Positions 25,613-34,671 are shown, numbered from the stretch's first letter. The stretch is 64,000 bases of DNA from Paenibacillus silvisoli (GCF_030866765.1 NZ_CP133017.1:4198001-4262000); one strand, 5' to 3'. Numbers and translations are program-made. The notes: a model not told the origin generated them from the sequence alone.

Positions 25613-26929
25613 ATGAAGCAATCGACGAAATCCGGATGGGCTCAAGGCAACCCGGGAAAAGTGCGGACGGTTCAATCGGGCGGGACCGGCAAAAGCGCCG
25701 ACAGCAGCGGCAAAGGTCAAGAATCGGGCAAAGGAAAGTGGCTTGAATACAGCGCGCTTGCTACCGTCCCGCTCGTGCTCGTCCTCGGAAATTCCATGCT
25801 CGTTCCGATTTTGCCCGATATGGAGCGCGAGCTCGGCATCTCCACGTTCCAAGCGAGCTTGGTCATTACGCTATTTTCCGTCGCTGCCGGCCTTATCATT
25901 CCGATCTCCGGCTACTTGTCCGACCGTTTCAGCCGCAAAGCCGTCATTCTGCCTTCTCTAGCGGTCTACGGGATCGCCGGTATCGTGGCGGGAGTCGGCG
26001 CCGTCATGCACTCTTATTGGCTGCTTATTACGGCCAGAGCGCTGCAAGGGATCGGCGCCGCAGGCACCTCGCCGATCGCCATGGCGCTTGTCGGCGACAA
26101 GTACAGGGACGGCAGCGAGAGCGAAGCGCTGGGACTCATCGAAGCTTCTAACGGCGCAGGCAAAGTCGTGAGTCCGATTATCGGCTCCCTTCTCGCGCTC
26201 ATGGCGTGGTATGCGCCTTTGTTTGCGTTTCCGCTGTTTTGCGCGGGCTCTTTCGCCGCCATGCTTTTCTTGATCAAGGAGCCTCCCCGCGAAAATAAAA
26301 CGAAGACGCCGGTGAAGCAGTATATCTCCGATATCGTGAAGCTCTTTAAAGAAAAGGGCCGCTGGCTCGTATCCGCAATCGTGTCGGGCTCGCTCGGTCT
26401 CTTCATTCTGTTCGGCGTCCTATTCAGGCTCTCGGACGTCCTGGAAGAAGCGCCATATCACGTAGACGGCGTCGCGAAAGGCGGCGTCCTGGCCATCCCG
26501 CTTCTCTTCCTCGTGGTTACGGCTTACGTCACCGGGAAGAAGATCAAAAACAACGGCGTCCTGATGCGCCGTCTCATGATCATCGGTCTGGCGCTCATGA
26601 GCTGCGCCCTTGCCGCGGCCGCCTTCATGCACAAAAATATTTACGCCTTGATCGGCTTCGCGGCGCTGAGCAGTACGGGCACCGGACTATTGCTCCCGTG
26701 TTTGAATACGCTGATTACCGGCGCGGTAGACCGCGAGCACCGCGGCATGGTGACCTCGCTTTACAGCAGCCTGCGCTTCCTCGGCGTCGCCTTCGGGCCG
26801 CCGCTCTTCGGCTGGATTGCCAAGCGTTCCGACACGCTGCTGTATGGCATCGTTGCCGCTCTATCCCTAGGAGCGCTGCTAATAATCGTTTTCCTCGTGC
26901 ACCCGCCAAAAACCGCCGGCGACGCCTAA
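25613..26929 (+). CDS. MFS transporter, drug-efflux-like (DHA1 type)
   Basis: A 438-residue major facilitator with about 12 helices after a polar, Gly/Ser/Lys-rich head of 45 residues. ILPDMERELGIS and the helix 2-3 loop GYLSDRFSRKAV are the standard motif A region of proton-driven DHA1 drug efflux proteins. GLIEASNGAGKVVSPIIG resembles motif C of antiporters. The cytosolic loop lies around residue 220. The substrate is unknown. The ATG at 25613 sits eight bases after GGGAG and is better supported than 25598. Confidence 0.83.
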   Translation: MKQSTKSGWAQGNPGKVRTVQSGGTGKSADSSGKGQESGKGKWLEYSALATVPLVLVLGNSMLVPILPDMERELGISTFQASLVITLFSVAAGLIIPISGYLSDRFSRKAVILPSLAVYGIAGIVAGVGAVMHSYWLLITARALQGIGAAGTSPIAMALVGDKYRDGSESEALGLIEASNGAGKVVSPIIGSLLALMAWYAPLFAFPLFCAGSFAAMLFLIKEPPRENKTKTPVKQYISDIVKLFKEKGRWLVSAIVSGSLGLFILFGVLFRLSDVLEEAPYHVDGVAKGGVLAIPLLFLVVTAYVTGKKIKNNGVLMRRLMIIGLALMSCALAAAAFMHKNIYALIGFAALSSTGTGLLLPCLNTLITGAVDREHRGMVTSLYSSLRFLGVAFGPPLFGWIAKRSDTLLYGIVAALSLGALLIIVFLVHPPKTAGDA

Positions 26930-27013
26930 CTCGGACTGTCATGCTGTGCCTCCAGCTTGTATAATGATGCCAACAAGACTTGGATCCAACCATGAAACGA
27001 GGCACAGCTCCCG

Positions 27014-27472
27014 ATGAACCAACCGGCTCCCCCCTTCTCGCACGCCACGATAACTAGCGATGCCTATCGACTCCTGGTCGAAAACTGCAGTTTGTCGCTG
27101 CCAAACGAAGCATGCGGTATCCTTGCCAGCGACGCAGCTTCACCTGCATCGCCATCGAAGCATACCGTCACGGCAATCTATCCGATCCAGAACCGTTCGA
27201 GCAGCCCTCGCAGCCGATTTGATTTCGAACCCGCCGCTTGGATCGAAGCTTGCTACAGCATGCAAAAAAACCGACAATCGCTTGTCGGTTATTTCCATTC
27301 CCATCCTTCGTCGCTTCCGCTGCCAAGTCCGTCCGATTTGCGCGGCCTGCACGCTTCATCGACCACCTATTGGATTGTTTCGCTCCTGCAGCCGAATTCC
27401 CCGATCATTCAGCCCTACTGGGTCGAAGGCGGCACGTTCACGCCATTAATGCTGACTCAAATAAGCGTATAA
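27014..27472 (+). CDS. JAMM/M67-family metallopeptidase
   Basis: A 152-residue MPN+ protein. The zinc site reads HSHPSSLPLPSPSD (H-x-H-P-x6-P-S-x2-D), with an upstream Glu in NEACGILAS, so catalytic residues are complete. Bacterial relatives cleave small ubiquitin-like or sulfur-carrier proteins from C-terminal extensions, often next to thiS/moaD/cysO-type genes. None is in this window, so the substrate is unknown. The gene ends inside the convergent exonuclease gene, overlapping it by 27 bp. The start ATG at 27014 has a weak GAGGCAC upstream. Confidence 0.82.
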   Translation: MNQPAPPFSHATITSDAYRLLVENCSLSLPNEACGILASDAASPASPSKHTVTAIYPIQNRSSSPRSRFDFEPAAWIEACYSMQKNRQSLVGYFHSHPSSLPLPSPSDLRGLHASSTTYWIVSLLQPNSPIIQPYWVEGGTFTPLMLTQISV

Positions 27473-28180
27473 GTCCCCTAGCGTTATGACATTCCGGCTA
27501 TGAATCCGCTGCAAATAGTTCATCCAAAGTTTGGCCGTCATGAACGAATCCTCGAGCGCATGATGTCGCTGCGTGATCGGAATGCCCGCTAACTCCAACA
27601 AATCGTCCAAGCTGTAGGACGGCCGATTCGGCTCCAGCCATTTGGCGACGAACATCGTATCCAATACCCGGTGGGTCAAATTGACCTTCGAGGTCCGCCA
27701 TAGCGCCGCATTCAGAAACTGTTTGTCATGCCCGCTCGCATGCGCGATCAGCATCCGCCGACCGACAAACTCCATAAAATCATGCAGCACCTGCATGAGC
27801 TCCGGCGCATCTTCCGCCATGGCGTTCGTAATGCCGGTCAGCTCCGTGATATGCTTGGGCACCTTACGTTTCGGGTTGACCAGGCTGTAGAAGATTTGAT
27901 CCTCCACGACTCGGCCGCCTTTCACGACCACGGCTCCGAACGACAAAATTTCATCCCCGTTCGTCGGGTAAAATCCGGTCGTTTCCAAATCAAAGACGAC
28001 GAATTCCAGCTCGCTGAGCGGCTGATCCATGATGGATTCCTTTCGCTGCTCCTTCGACATGGATCGGATGAAGGCCATTTGCTGCGCGTTTTGGGCGCCC
28101 ATCATGGACGCGATCGCCGGCGTAATCCCGCCCATTTTATATAAGTGCCACATCCTGCCTACACTTCTCTGCTCCTTCAT
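27446..28180 (-). CDS. DEDD-family 3'-5' exonuclease (DnaQ/PolC-exo-like)
   Basis: A 244-residue exonuclease. After about 55 residues of unknown role, the RNase T/epsilon-type domain begins: VVFDLETTGFYPTNGDEI (motif I, Asp and Glu), HASGHDKQFL (motif II) and HHALEDSFMTAKLW (motif III with His and Asp), so the catalytic set is complete. It resembles the proofreading domain of PolC/DnaQ but is a stand-alone enzyme. It lies 20 bp behind the DUF294 gene, a pairing seen repeatedly in bacteria. The ATG at 28180 follows GGAGGGGAG. Confidence 0.88.
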   Translation of the reverse strand: MKEQRSVGRMWHLYKMGGITPAIASMMGAQNAQQMAFIRSMSKEQRKESIMDQPLSELEFVVFDLETTGFYPTNGDEILSFGAVVVKGGRVVEDQIFYSLVNPKRKVPKHITELTGITNAMAEDAPELMQVLHDFMEFVGRRMLIAHASGHDKQFLNAALWRTSKVNLTHRVLDTMFVAKWLEPNRPSYSLDDLLELAGIPITQRHHALEDSFMTAKLWMNYLQRIHSRNVITLGDLYAYLSQH

Positions 28181-28200
28181 GCTTCTCCCCTCCGCATGAC

Positions 28201-29271
28201 CTAGTGCCTGCCCGTCGTCTGCTTTTGCACGAAACGCTGCAGCTTCTTCACCCCTTTGAGCCCCGCCTTGAGCTCATCGATCAATTCCTTCGTCAGCTTG
28301 GCGCGCGGCAGCTTGCCGTTGTTGATATAAAGCCCTTCTTCCTTCTTCGAAGCGCTCATCAGCCGCAGCCGCAGAAACAACCGAAAAATGCTCGTATACA
28401 GCTCAAAGTCTTCCTTCGAAAATGTCTCCAGCTTATGCAATTTGCCGATCCGCGCTAACGTTGACGTTTCCCGCACGCCGGCTTGAATGCTGAGCAATCG
28501 AACGGCGTTCACCATCGGAATGTAAGCCCCATATTTCAAATCCAAGCTGCCCGCGTCCTCGCCGTACTGCTCCTTCAGCAGCTGACCGAACACGCCGATC
28601 AATACCTTGTGGCGCATCGTGTTATTCAGCATGTGGCGCGCGATAACGCGATTGTCCAGCACATCCCTATAAAAATGGTCCTTCAACGCTTGCAGCAGCG
28701 CAGCATCCCCGTAGATCAGCCTGCTGTCCGCTACGATGAGAAGATACCTGACAACCTCCCAGCCCGGCTCTTCAAACCAGCTGTCCAGCTTCGCCTTCCA
28801 CTCCGATAACGTTTGACACCATATTGGATTCGAACTGATGACCTCGCCTTCGCACGGCGGATAGCCAAATTGCTCCAACGTCTGAACGACCACCTGGCCA
28901 AACGTATGAAAATAACTCTTTACCCGCTCCAGCTCCGATTCCCCATCCGGATCGCCGAAAATCATGCCGCTGTCCTGATCGCTGGACAACGTCTGTTCTT
29001 GTCTCCCCCCGCTGCCGAACAATAAATACGCGTAAGGCACGGGAGGGGAACCGTGCCCCAGCCGTGCCATTTGCGCTTCGGATAATGAGATCGCCCGCCG
29101 AATAAACGCGTCATGCACCTCATTCAGATCCGTATTGAATTGTTCGATCGGCTGTTCGGCGTGCAGAGCTTCCATTCGTTCATGGATTTGTTCCCGCAAA
29201 CCGCGCAGCGTAACGACATCGTCGGTCGTACCGATGCGTGACAGCAGCTTTGCACGAACCGGTTCGCTCAT
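28201..29271 (-). CDS. DUF294 nucleotidyltransferase-like protein
   Basis: A 356-residue protein with a GlnD-like nucleotidyltransferase core: YAYLLFGSGGRQEQTLSSDQDSGMIF, where GSxGR and paired Asp residues would bind nucleotide and metal. A C-terminal helical DUF294_C domain (about residues 210-350) follows. There are no CBS or cNMP domains, which larger family members carry in front. The reaction is not established. It forms an operon with the exonuclease and lies downstream of amtB, with a 24-bp repeat array between. The start ATG at 29271 follows GGGGTGAGCA. Confidence 0.83.
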   Translation of the reverse strand: MSEPVRAKLLSRIGTTDDVVTLRGLREQIHERMEALHAEQPIEQFNTDLNEVHDAFIRRAISLSEAQMARLGHGSPPVPYAYLLFGSGGRQEQTLSSDQDSGMIFGDPDGESELERVKSYFHTFGQVVVQTLEQFGYPPCEGEVISSNPIWCQTLSEWKAKLDSWFEEPGWEVVRYLLIVADSRLIYGDAALLQALKDHFYRDVLDNRVIARHMLNNTMRHKVLIGVFGQLLKEQYGEDAGSLDLKYGAYIPMVNAVRLLSIQAGVRETSTLARIGKLHKLETFSKEDFELYTSIFRLFLRLRLMSASKKEEGLYINNGKLPRAKLTKELIDELKAGLKGVKKLQRFVQKQTTGRH

Positions 29272-29326
29272 GCATTGCTCACCCCTATGTCAGCTTATCT
29301 ATAATGTAGAAATTTCTAAGGTGGCG

Positions 29327-29446
29327 TCTTTGCTTCGCAAAACGCTAACTTCTTTGCTTCGCAAAACGCTAACTTCTTTGCTTCGCAAAACGCTAACTTC
29401 TTTGCTTCGCAAAACGCTAACTTCTTTGCTTCGCAAAACGCTAACT
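29327..29446. repeat. Five 24-bp tandem repeats after amtB
   Basis: The unit TCTTTGCTTCGCAAAACGCTAACT is repeated exactly five times without spacers, identical in every copy as far as can be read. The array ends at the amtB stop codon TAG (29445-29447 on minus). The unit carries a TTTGC-TTC-GCAAA hairpin. Because 24 is a multiple of three, reading through the amtB stop would add an octapeptide (LAFCEAKK) five times. No coding role is supported. Confidence 0.95.
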
Positions 29447-30818
29447 ACAATGATTGTTGTTGCGCTTTTTTCATTTGCTCCGGATAGCCGAATGTGCCGT
29501 GCTCGGACAGGTCAAGACCGATAATCTCTTGCTCTTCCGTTACGCGAAGACCCATGACGACTTTCATGATGCCTAGCAGAATGAAGGAAACGATGAGGAC
29601 GTAAGCGCCGCACACGAGTACGGATTCAAGCTGTACCCACATTTGGTGCCAGCTGCCTGTATCGATAATGCCGCCTTTGCCGACGTTCAGCTTCGTTGCC
29701 AGTTCATCCGTCGCAAAGATACCATTCGACAGCGTACCCCAGACCCCTGCAGCACCGTGAACGGAAAGCGCATAGATTGGATCATCGACTTTGATTTTCT
29801 CGAAAAATTTAGCGCTGAAGAAGACGAGAACGCCAGCGACCAAACCGATAACGACGGCAGCCCATGGATCTACAAACGCACAGCTTGCGGTAATGGCTAC
29901 CAGACCGGCGAGCGCACCGTTCAATGTCGTTGGGATGTCGGCTTTACCGTTAACCAGCCAGGAGATCAAAAGTGCGGAAACCGCGCCGCCTGCAGCGCCG
30001 AGCTGCGTATTGAAGGCTACGTAGCCGAAGAAACCGTCGCCTACGCCGAGCGCGCTGCCCGCGTTGAAGCCGAACCAGCCAACCCACAGAATCAGCACGG
30101 ACAAAGCGCCGAATACTTGGTTATGACCGAGAATTTCATTGGCGGAGCCGTCTTTATTGAAGCGGCCGATACGAGGCTTTAAAAGGACGGTTGCCGCGAA
30201 TGCCGCAAGCGCGCCGGTTAAGTGAACGACTGTGGAACCGGCATAGTCTTGCGCGCCTTCAGCGAACAGCCAGCCCGATGGGCTCCAAATCCAGTGAGCG
30301 ATAACAGGATAGATCAGTGCGGTAAACAAAATCGTAAAGACGAGGTATGCGGAAAGCTTTGCGCGTTCCGCGAACCCGCCCCAAGCGATGGAGAGCGATA
30401 CGGCCGCGAAAGCGAGTTGGAAAACGAAGAAGATCGTCGTTGGAAGCGATTCGCCGTCGGCCGCCGCTACTGCGGGAGAGAACAAGTAGCTGCCCCAGCC
30501 GATGAATTTGCTGATCGTGCTCTCCGCATTGTCTGCGCCGAACGCGAACGCATAACCGACCGCCCAATATACTAATGAACCAAGACCTAACGTGAAGACC
30601 GTTTTACCGGCGATATGTCCGGCATTTTTCATGCGGGTCGAGCCTGATTCCAGAAGAATAAATCCGGCTTGCATGAAAATAACCAATACTGCCGAAACCA
30701 TAACCCAGATGGAGTTCAGCCCCATGTTGAGCGTGCCCGCAGACGGGTCATCCGCGAAAGCCATTGCCGGGAATAACAACGAAAGAGCACCTAGAGAAAA
30801 AATCAACTTTTTGACCAC
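29445..30818 (-). CDS. amtB: Ammonium transporter AmtB
   Basis: A 457-residue ammonium channel with an N-terminal signal-like segment (about residues 1-22, ending AMAFA) and about 11 helices. Characteristic are FILLESGSTRMKN, GNSW-like WAVGYAFAFG, AGSTVVHLTGALAAF and HGAAGVWGTL; the twin His pore residues fall in the VVHLTG and VHGAAG segments. The GTG at 30818 is preceded by GGGAG at eight bases and is preferred over 30827. No glnB partner is in the window, although amtB is often followed by it. Transcription should respond to nitrogen through the two GlnR/TnrA boxes upstream. Confidence 0.93.
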   Translation of the reverse strand: MVKKLIFSLGALSLLFPAMAFADDPSAGTLNMGLNSIWVMVSAVLVIFMQAGFILLESGSTRMKNAGHIAGKTVFTLGLGSLVYWAVGYAFAFGADNAESTISKFIGWGSYLFSPAVAAADGESLPTTIFFVFQLAFAAVSLSIAWGGFAERAKLSAYLVFTILFTALIYPVIAHWIWSPSGWLFAEGAQDYAGSTVVHLTGALAAFAATVLLKPRIGRFNKDGSANEILGHNQVFGALSVLILWVGWFGFNAGSALGVGDGFFGYVAFNTQLGAAGGAVSALLISWLVNGKADIPTTLNGALAGLVAITASCAFVDPWAAVVIGLVAGVLVFFSAKFFEKIKVDDPIYALSVHGAAGVWGTLSNGIFATDELATKLNVGKGGIIDTGSWHQMWVQLESVLVCGAYVLIVSFILLGIMKVVMGLRVTEEQEIIGLDLSEHGTFGYPEQMKKAQQQSL

Positions 30819-30834
30819 TGCGACCACTCCCTAA

Positions 30835-30851
30835 TGTAATGTTTCTTAACA
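30835..30851. promoter_or_regulatory. GlnR/TnrA-type box, downstream of the amtB start point
   Basis: TGTAATGTTTCTTAACA fits the consensus TGTNA-N7-TNACA in every fixed position. It lies 15-31 bases downstream of the start point predicted from the promoter at 30873-30901, where a bound regulator would block transcription. Confidence 0.75.
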
Positions 30852-30872
30852 TGCTACGAAAGACTTAATGTC

Positions 30873-30901
30873 ATTATAGTCAGAGAAGCTCTATTTGACA
30901 A
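30873..30901 (-). promoter_or_regulatory. Sigma-A promoter of amtB
   Basis: On the minus strand TTGTCA (30901-30896) and a perfect TATAAT (30878-30873) are separated by 17 bases, about 55 bases before the amtB GTG start. Confidence 0.82.
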
Positions 30902-30959
30902 TACAGTTTTTTCATTTCCCCGAAAAAAATCTAACGTTCGTCTCTTAATTTGAAGCGAA

Positions 30960-30976
30960 TGTTAAGTTTTTTCACA
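30960..30976. promoter_or_regulatory. GlnR/TnrA-type box, upstream of the amtB promoter
   Basis: TGTTAAGTTTTTTCACA matches TGTNA-N7-TNACA perfectly. Its centre is about 100 bases upstream of the predicted amtB start point, so it may activate. Confidence 0.7.
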
Positions 30977-31148
30977 GTTCCGATCTGAAAACGACCATTT
31001 CACTGTCTAATCCTTCGCTTTTTGGTCGTCTAACCACCCTATTCTATGACAGTCCCTTCTAATAAATAACGAATATCCATGAACTAGCGACATCTAATGT
31101 CAGGTTTGAGCATGGCAAGATATAGTAAGATCAGCCAAAGCATTACGT

Positions 31149-31178
31149 TTGACTGTATGGTTATAGATTCTGTATCAT
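31149..31178 (+). promoter_or_regulatory. Sigma-A-type promoter of the MerR gene
   Basis: TTGACT (31149-31154) and TATCAT (31173-31178) are separated by 18 bases, about 55 bases before the MerR start. Of the 400-bp gap between amtB and the MerR gene, 30977-31148 shows only a possible ACGACCA/TGGTCGT hairpin near 30990-31027. Confidence 0.5.
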
Positions 31179-31232
31179 AGGAACTATAAGGCGCATTGTT
31201 TACATACCCGTTAAGGAAAGAAGGTGATCCCA

Positions 31233-31673
31233 TTGTCCGAAACGCTGCTGTACCGGATTGGCGAACTGTCCAAAATGGCCGGCGTAAGTCCGCGCACGAT
31301 CGACTTCTATACATCAATGGGCTTGATTGAACCGGAGAAGCGTTCCGCCAAAAATTATCGTTTATACAGCGATGAAACCTTGCATCGGCTCCAACGTATA
31401 GTACAGTTGAAGAAAGACAAATATACGCTCGATGAAATTAAAGCGACGATGGCAGGCTGGCGTAAAGTTTCGTCAGAGGAGCAAGTATCAGGAAAGCTAT
31501 TGGAGCTGCAGCTTCACCTCGAACAATTGCAGCGCGAGGTACACGAGATTGAGCCCGTGCTTCGTCAGCTGAAGCCTCAACAGGCGAAGCAAGTGTTTAA
31601 ACGGCTTGTGCCTCAAACCGCGGCTTGCGTCGAAGCGCTGATGCTGCTCCTTAACAAAGGCGGTATTATGTAG
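31233..31673 (+). CDS. MerR-family transcriptional regulator
   Basis: A 146-residue regulator. The N-terminal winged helix reads YRIGELSKMAGVSPRTIDFYTSMGLI, followed by RLYSDETLHRLQRI, the standard MerR DNA-binding part (about residues 5-75). A coiled coil (about 85-120) provides the dimer. The short C-terminal end has one Cys, so no metal-binding cluster is evident and the ligand is unknown. A TTG at 31233 sits after AAGAAGGTGATCC, close to the ideal ribosome binding site, and is preferred to the GTG at 31224. The YugP-like gene follows after 28 bp and may be its target. Confidence 0.83.
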   Translation: MSETLLYRIGELSKMAGVSPRTIDFYTSMGLIEPEKRSAKNYRLYSDETLHRLQRIVQLKKDKYTLDEIKATMAGWRKVSSEEQVSGKLLELQLHLEQLQREVHEIEPVLRQLKPQQAKQVFKRLVPQTAACVEALMLLLNKGGIM

Positions 31674-31701
31674 GACTCAACTTTTAATGGAGGGAACTAT
31701 C

Positions 31702-32382
31702 ATGTTTTTTCACCCAATGGATTTTCTAATTATCATCGCCTTCCTTTTATCGTTATGGGCACAGTTCAGAGTCAAAGGCACCTTTAACCGTTGGTCGGAC
31801 GTACAGACGATGAGCGGCCTTACAGGCTACCAGGCAGCGCGCATGATGCTCGACCGCAACGGCCTGCACGACGTACCCGTTGAGCCCGTTCCAGGCTCGC
31901 TCACGGACCACTACGACCCGATCCACCGCGTTGTAAGGCTGTCGGAGCCGGTTTACTACGAGAACTCCATCTCGGCCGTTTCCGTAGCTTGTCACGAGGT
32001 CGGCCACGCGATCCAACATAGCGTTCATTATCCGATGCTGGTCGTTCGGCATAAGATTTTCCCGGTCGTAAGATTCGCATCCGGCATTGCTCCGTTTCTG
32101 CTGATTGCCGGCTTTCTCTTCCAAGCGACCGGATTGATCGGTCTGGGCATTCTGTTCTTCACTTGTGCAGTCGGATTCCAGCTCGTCACCTTGCCAGTTG
32201 AATTCAATGCAAGCAGCCGCGCAAGAGAAATTATGGTCTCCGAAGGCTTCATTACGAATGAAGAAGAACGCGGCGTCGCCAAGGTTCTCAATGCCGCAGC
32301 ATTAACCTACGTAGCAGCCGCGCTCATCTCGCTGCTGGAGCTGATCAAGTACATTATGATCTTTACGCAAAACCGCGATTAA
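31702..32382 (+). CDS. Membrane zinc metallopeptidase, YugP-like
   Basis: A 226-residue membrane peptidase of the PF04298 (Zn_peptidase_2) group. SVACHEVGHAIQ contains the HExxH-type zinc site (HEVGH), with the helix pair MLVVRHKIFPVVRFASGIAPFLLIAG nearby in the membrane. A third ligand is probably Glu in LPVEFNASSRA. About four membrane segments are present. The substrate is unknown. The ATG at 31702 follows TGGAGGGAAC. A terminator at 32401 closes the two-gene operon with the MerR gene. Confidence 0.88.
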   Translation: MFFHPMDFLIIIAFLLSLWAQFRVKGTFNRWSDVQTMSGLTGYQAARMMLDRNGLHDVPVEPVPGSLTDHYDPIHRVVRLSEPVYYENSISAVSVACHEVGHAIQHSVHYPMLVVRHKIFPVVRFASGIAPFLLIAGFLFQATGLIGLGILFFTCAVGFQLVTLPVEFNASSRAREIMVSEGFITNEEERGVAKVLNAAALTYVAAALISLLELIKYIMIFTQNRD

Positions 32383-32400
32383 TTAATATTGGAATGATGT

Positions 32401-32436
32401 AAAGAGGCGAGGGAAAATAATCCCCCGCCTCTTTTT
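32401..32436 (+). terminator. Terminator after the YugP-like gene
   Basis: GAGGCGAGGG and CCCCCGCCTC pair around an A-rich loop, followed by five T residues. Confidence 0.8.
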
Positions 32437-32444
32437 AATCCCAT

Positions 32445-32474
32445 GAAAAAGGCTGGCACCTTGAGGTGCCAGCC
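32445..32474 (-). terminator. Terminator of the chemoreceptor gene
   Basis: GGCTGGCACC-TTGA-GGTGCCAGCC is a perfect ten-base stem with a T-run on the minus strand, 17 bases after the chemoreceptor stop. Confidence 0.9.
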
Positions 32475-32490
32475 AATACGTAACGATCGA

Positions 32491-34671
32491 TTAAGTCCGG
32501 AAACGGCTAAGCGTTTCTTTAAGTCCGGTCGAGACGGTTTCCAGCTTATCGGACAACCGCACCAAGCCTTCGCTGATGTTGTTTTGTTCATTGCTTAGAG
32601 ATGCGACTTCCTGCGACGTCGCGGACGATTCTTCCGCAACCGCGCTCACATTGCCCATCGCATCGGAAAGCACGACTTGCGAGCGCTCCAGCATGCTGAT
32701 CGATTCGGTGACGGAAGTGAGGCTTCCGACGAAGTCGCCCATCTGACCTTGTACGGTCAAGAAAATTTGATTCGCTTCTTTAACCGATTGGATTTGCTCT
32801 TGGAAGATCGGATACGCATCCGACAACACATGTACCGTTTCGTCGATCTCTTTCTGAATCGTTTCCGTAATTTGGCCGACGACGTCGATCGATTGACGCG
32901 ACTGATCAGCCAGCTTGCGGATTTCGTCCGCTACGACCATGAACCCTTTGCCCGCAGCTCCTGCGCGAGCAGCCTCGATCGTTGCGTTCAGGGACAAAAT
33001 ATTCGTTTGCTTCGTCATGTTGTTCAGCACATCGAGAATTTTCCGGATGGAGCGCGTGCTTTCCTTCAGGCGGTCAACCTTCTCCACCATCGAACGCGTC
33101 ATTTCCTCCGTCATGCCCGTTTTCTCGATCAAGCTGTTCATATACGCTGTACCTTGACGGCTCGCCTTCTCAACCTCCGTAGCAGCGGCGCCCATCTCTT
33201 GGTTCGCCTGCATAACCTGCTGCATTTGCTGGCCGATTTCGGACGTCAAATCGCTGCCTTTCTCCGCTTCCATCGCAAGGCTCGTTGCGCCATTGGCGAT
33301 TTCTTCTGTCGCTACCGCGATCTCGCGCGCGGAAATAGACGTTTTCTTCGAGGCATCGGATAGCTCGCCCGCCGTCGCCAGCACATCCTGCGCGGATTGG
33401 TTCGTCTGGGCAACGAGCACCGTGATTTGCGTCATCATCTTGTTGAAGCCGTCTGCCAGCTGACCAATCTCATCTTTCTTGTTGATGGTCGAACGAACCG
33501 TCAGGTTGCCGCGTTCCCCTTCATTCATTAGGTTGCGCAGGCTTACGAGCGGAATCGCAACCATCCGGATGACGAGCAAGCCGATACCGATTGCAAGAAG
33601 CGCCGCGATTCCGGCAATAATAAACGTTGCATTCCGGATTTTCTTAGCGTCCTTCACAAGCTCATTAACCGGAACGGAGCCGGCAAGCTTCCAGTCTACC
33701 GATGCGAATTGATTGTAAATCGCGAGCACTTCGTCGCCGTTTGCCAGCTTCTCCGTCGAGTCGCCGGATTTCACATCCGCAGGGAGCTGAATCGGCGAAG
33801 GCTGGCCGATCAAAGCCGGGTCTTTGCTGTATACGAGATTATTCGACTTGTCGACGATGGTGACGGCGCTATCGTCTCCCAGCTTCAAATCTTCAAGCTG
33901 CTTGCCGAACTCTTTCAGGAAAATTTCCACAATCATAATAAACTTGCCTTCGTTCGTGACCGTATTCTTCATGACGCGGCCCATGGCGATCGTCGGCTCC
34001 GAAGCGCTGCCGCTGTAGCCTTTCACCTGAGCAGGCAGCCATATGAGCTTGCCGCCGCCGTCTACGATCGTTTTCATCCACTCGGTTCCTTTGGCGTCCT
34101 CGGTGCTGATGCTCGACGATCCGACCGTTACGGAGGCGGATGTTCCATCAACAGGAATAATTGCCGCTCCGACAACCGTTGAATTGCCGAGGATGTAAGA
34201 TTGAATCGAGTCGCTCAGCTTCTTCATGACGTCAAAGCGCTCGTAATCATCCGTTGTCTGCTCATACTTGACCAAATTATCTTGAACGGTCTTATCGAGC
34301 AAAATCTGCATCGATAACGCTTCATAGTTCTTAAACATGAGGTCCAGTTTGCCCTTGGATTGCGCGATCGCTACCGCACTGGAATCCGCTACTTTGGTCT
34401 TAATAATGCTCTTCGAGGTTGAATACGAGAATAGTCCAACGACAAGCACGCATACGAGGATGGCGCTGAAAATAATAAGGAACAGCATCAGGCCGACCGA
34501 TTTGATCGGATTGGAAAGCTTCACATTCTTCAGTCCGTTAACCGATGATGCGTATAACGCCTTCACATTCGAACTGCCCCCCTCACTGTTTCCTTCGGGT
34601 TCCGTTCCCGCTTCCATCGGCGGTAGTCCCTTCGTCGTTTTCTCTTTCTTCAAGTTAAGCTTCAACTTCAC
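32491..34671 (-). CDS. Methyl-accepting chemotaxis protein with Cache-type sensor
   Basis: A 726-residue chemoreceptor. A cytosolic, polar head of about 55 residues is unusual. Helix 1 (about 60-85) leads to an extracellular dCache-like sensor (about 90-345), then helix 2 (about 350-370), a HAMP domain ([20 protein letters not shown]) and the long signalling helices. The hairpin tip region has [19 protein letters not shown]. Presumed methylation sites lie in the flanking helices. It should report to CheA; the ligand is unknown. The start is a GTG at 34671 after AGGTGGTGTC. A terminator at 32445 ends it. Confidence 0.9.
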   Translation of the reverse strand: MKLKLNLKKEKTTKGLPPMEAGTEPEGNSEGGSSNVKALYASSVNGLKNVKLSNPIKSVGLMLFLIIFSAILVCVLVVGLFSYSTSKSIIKTKVADSSAVAIAQSKGKLDLMFKNYEALSMQILLDKTVQDNLVKYEQTTDDYERFDVMKKLSDSIQSYILGNSTVVGAAIIPVDGTSASVTVGSSSISTEDAKGTEWMKTIVDGGGKLIWLPAQVKGYSGSASEPTIAMGRVMKNTVTNEGKFIMIVEIFLKEFGKQLEDLKLGDDSAVTIVDKSNNLVYSKDPALIGQPSPIQLPADVKSGDSTEKLANGDEVLAIYNQFASVDWKLAGSVPVNELVKDAKKIRNATFIIAGIAALLAIGIGLLVIRMVAIPLVSLRNLMNEGERGNLTVRSTINKKDEIGQLADGFNKMMTQITVLVAQTNQSAQDVLATAGELSDASKKTSISAREIAVATEEIANGATSLAMEAEKGSDLTSEIGQQMQQVMQANQEMGAAATEVEKASRQGTAYMNSLIEKTGMTEEMTRSMVEKVDRLKESTRSIRKILDVLNNMTKQTNILSLNATIEAARAGAAGKGFMVVADEIRKLADQSRQSIDVVGQITETIQKEIDETVHVLSDAYPIFQEQIQSVKEANQIFLTVQGQMGDFVGSLTSVTESISMLERSQVVLSDAMGNVSAVAEESSATSQEVASLSNEQNNISEGLVRLSDKLETVSTGLKETLSRFRT

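Noticed and set aside
29327..29446. Possible CRISPR array
   Set aside because: The units are directly contiguous without spacers and there are no cas genes.
29135..29524. Plus-strand frame with SLLRKTLT octapeptide repeats
   Set aside because: It only translates the 24-bp tandem array and has no ribosome binding site or conserved flank.
30977..31148. Small gene between amtB and the MerR gene
   Set aside because: No frame with start, ribosome binding site and plausible composition was found; only a weak hairpin is present.
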